A DNA stretch of 6,193 bases from positions 1 to 6,193 of the forward strand of contig NZ_DAFZ01000106.1 of the NCBI RefSeq assembly GCF_002498065.1. Direction: 5' to 3'. Position numbers and translations under genes: made by a program. This stretch comes from Methanoculleus sp. UBA208 (GTDB taxonomy: Archaea; Halobacteriota; Methanomicrobia; Methanomicrobiales; Methanoculleaceae). The notes beneath the pieces are model-generated. The model was not told the origin of the DNA. It did no database searches and was given only the letters and a program-made list of their open reading frames with translations. Shown piece by piece: positions 5,466 to 6,193 of this stretch. Every line of letters begins with the position of its first letter. Within the stretch, counting starts at the first letter, position 1.

Positions 5466-6193
5466 TCACCTCTCGTTGCACGCGATGCAGGGGTCGCTGC
5501 TGATGAACGTCGACGTCACGTCGGCGATCGACGTGACGTCCCTGATCATCGAATGGGCGCAGGCCTCGATGTTCATGATCGACGGCGTCCGGATCGCGAT
5601 ATCGACCACCCTGCCGTATTCGTCGGTCTTGATGGAGTAGGTCAGTTCGCCGCGGGGGGCTTCGCCGCCGTACGAGACCTCGCCCGCTTTGCAGAGGCCG
5701 CCGCCCCGGATCGGGCCGTCGGGAAGGGAATCTATGCACTTCCTTATCAGGTCGATGCTCTGGAAGACCTCCTGGAACCTGACCATGATCCGGGCGAAGT
5801 TGTCGCCCTCGGTCCGGGTTACCTGTGTAAAGCCGAGCTCCCGGTAGGTCGGGTGGCGGAGGCGGAGGTCGCAGACAACACCGCTCGCCCGGGCCGTGGG
5901 GCCGACAGTGTGGGCGCGGATCGCCTCCTCGCGATCCATGACCCCGATACCTTTGCTTCGCAGGGCAATCAGGGGGCCGGTCTCGAACATCCCGGTGTGC
6001 CGCCTCATCTCGCCCTCCACCTTCACGAGATCGGCGAGCATCGCCGCGGCGTCCTCCGGCAGGAGGTCGAACCGGACCCCGCCCGGGATCATGTAGGCGG
6101 TGTTGATCCTCGAGCCCGTGAGCCGCTCCAGGTTGTCGAGCACCGTCTCCCGTGTGTTTAAGAGGTACATCGCGAGCGTCTCGTGCTCGATCG
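5466..6193 (-). CDS. Group 4 [NiFe]-hydrogenase large subunit, 5' end cut by the window
   Basis: This is the C-terminal part (241 residues visible) of the Ni-containing large subunit of a membrane-bound energy-converting hydrogenase of the Ech/Mbh/Eha type, which uses an ion gradient to drive ferredoxin reduction by H2. The reading frame continues to the window edge (IEHETLA precedes the first visible ATG at 6170), so that ATG is internal. Family marks include VGPTARASGVVCDLR, EGDNFARIMVRF, EAPRGELTYSIKTDE and the C-terminal L2 motif DPCIAC, whose two Cys bind Ni. The N-terminal L1 Cys pair lies outside the window. The protein ends only three residues after the Ni motif (NER, then stop), so it has no C-terminal extension for a maturation protease to remove, as reported for CooH and EchE. 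Large subunits of this group are around 360-430 residues, so roughly a third is missing. The order large subunit then ferredoxin resembles echE-echF. The exact type, Ech, Mbh or Eha, is not settled. Confidence 0.93.
   Translation of the reverse strand, partial: IEHETLAMYLLNTRETVLDNLERLTGSRINTAYMIPGGVRFDLLPEDAAAMLADLVKVEGEMRRHTGMFETGPLIALRSKGIGVMDREEAIRAHTVGPTARASGVVCDLRLRHPTYRELGFTQVTRTEGDNFARIMVRFQEVFQSIDLIRKCIDSLPDGPIRGGGLCKAGEVSYGGEAPRGELTYSIKTDEYGRVVDIAIRTPSIMNIEACAHSMIRDVTSIADVTSTFISSDPCIACNER

Noticed and set aside
5511..5541. Short direct/inverted repeat-like text near GACGTCACGTCGGCGATCGACGTGACGTC
   Set aside because: It lies inside the hydrogenase coding sequence and arises from repeated Asp-Val-Thr-Ser-Ile codons (RDVTSIADVTSTF), so it is explained by the protein sequence.

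Overview
The window most likely comes from a hydrogenotrophic methanogenic archaeon. It carries the catalytic genes of formylmethanofuran dehydrogenase, the first enzyme of CO2 reduction to methane, next to a group 4 (energy-converting) [NiFe]-hydrogenase large subunit. The high GC content, GGAGG/GGTGA-type ribosome binding sites, an archaeal TATA box and a DUF1922-type zinc-ribbon gene fit a Methanomicrobiales lineage such as Methanoculleus. That placement is inferred from gene content and composition, not from a search.

Layout. Bases 1-310 hold no convincing gene: they contain a G-run tract, two perfect GC-rich hairpins (43-70 and 128-150) and, at 272-283, a TATA box. The TATA box drives a small plus-strand zinc-ribbon gene (311-577) that is probably read from a leaderless or nearly leaderless mRNA. 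Everything from 578 to 6193 is one tightly packed minus-strand operon that enters from beyond the right edge. In order of transcription it contains: the C-terminal two thirds of a group 4 hydrogenase large subunit (5466-6193, start outside the window), a four-cluster polyferredoxin (4853-5461), fwdD (4467-4856), fwdB (3188-4477), fwdA (1491-3191), fwdC (727-1494) and a 49-residue zinc-ribbon gene (578-727). Junctions are a 4-base gap, 4-base ATGA overlaps, one 11-base overlap and a 1-base TGATG overlap, so translation is probably coupled throughout.

How the genes work together. The hydrogenase large subunit oxidises H2 at its Ni site. The polyferredoxin has a NuoI/EchF-like N-terminus and is the likely electron carrier. 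FwdB/FwdD with a tungsto- or molybdopterin cofactor reduce CO2 to formate, and FwdA/FwdC condense that formate with methanofuran. Having these genes in one coupled transcription unit suggests that low-potential electrons from the ion-driven hydrogenase are delivered directly to formylmethanofuran dehydrogenase. The usual polyferredoxin FwdF, ferredoxin FwdG and FwdE are not in the window, so the four-cluster protein may fill part of that role. Least described are the 49-residue zinc-ribbon protein coupled to fwdC, and the extra two clusters on the hydrogenase ferredoxin.
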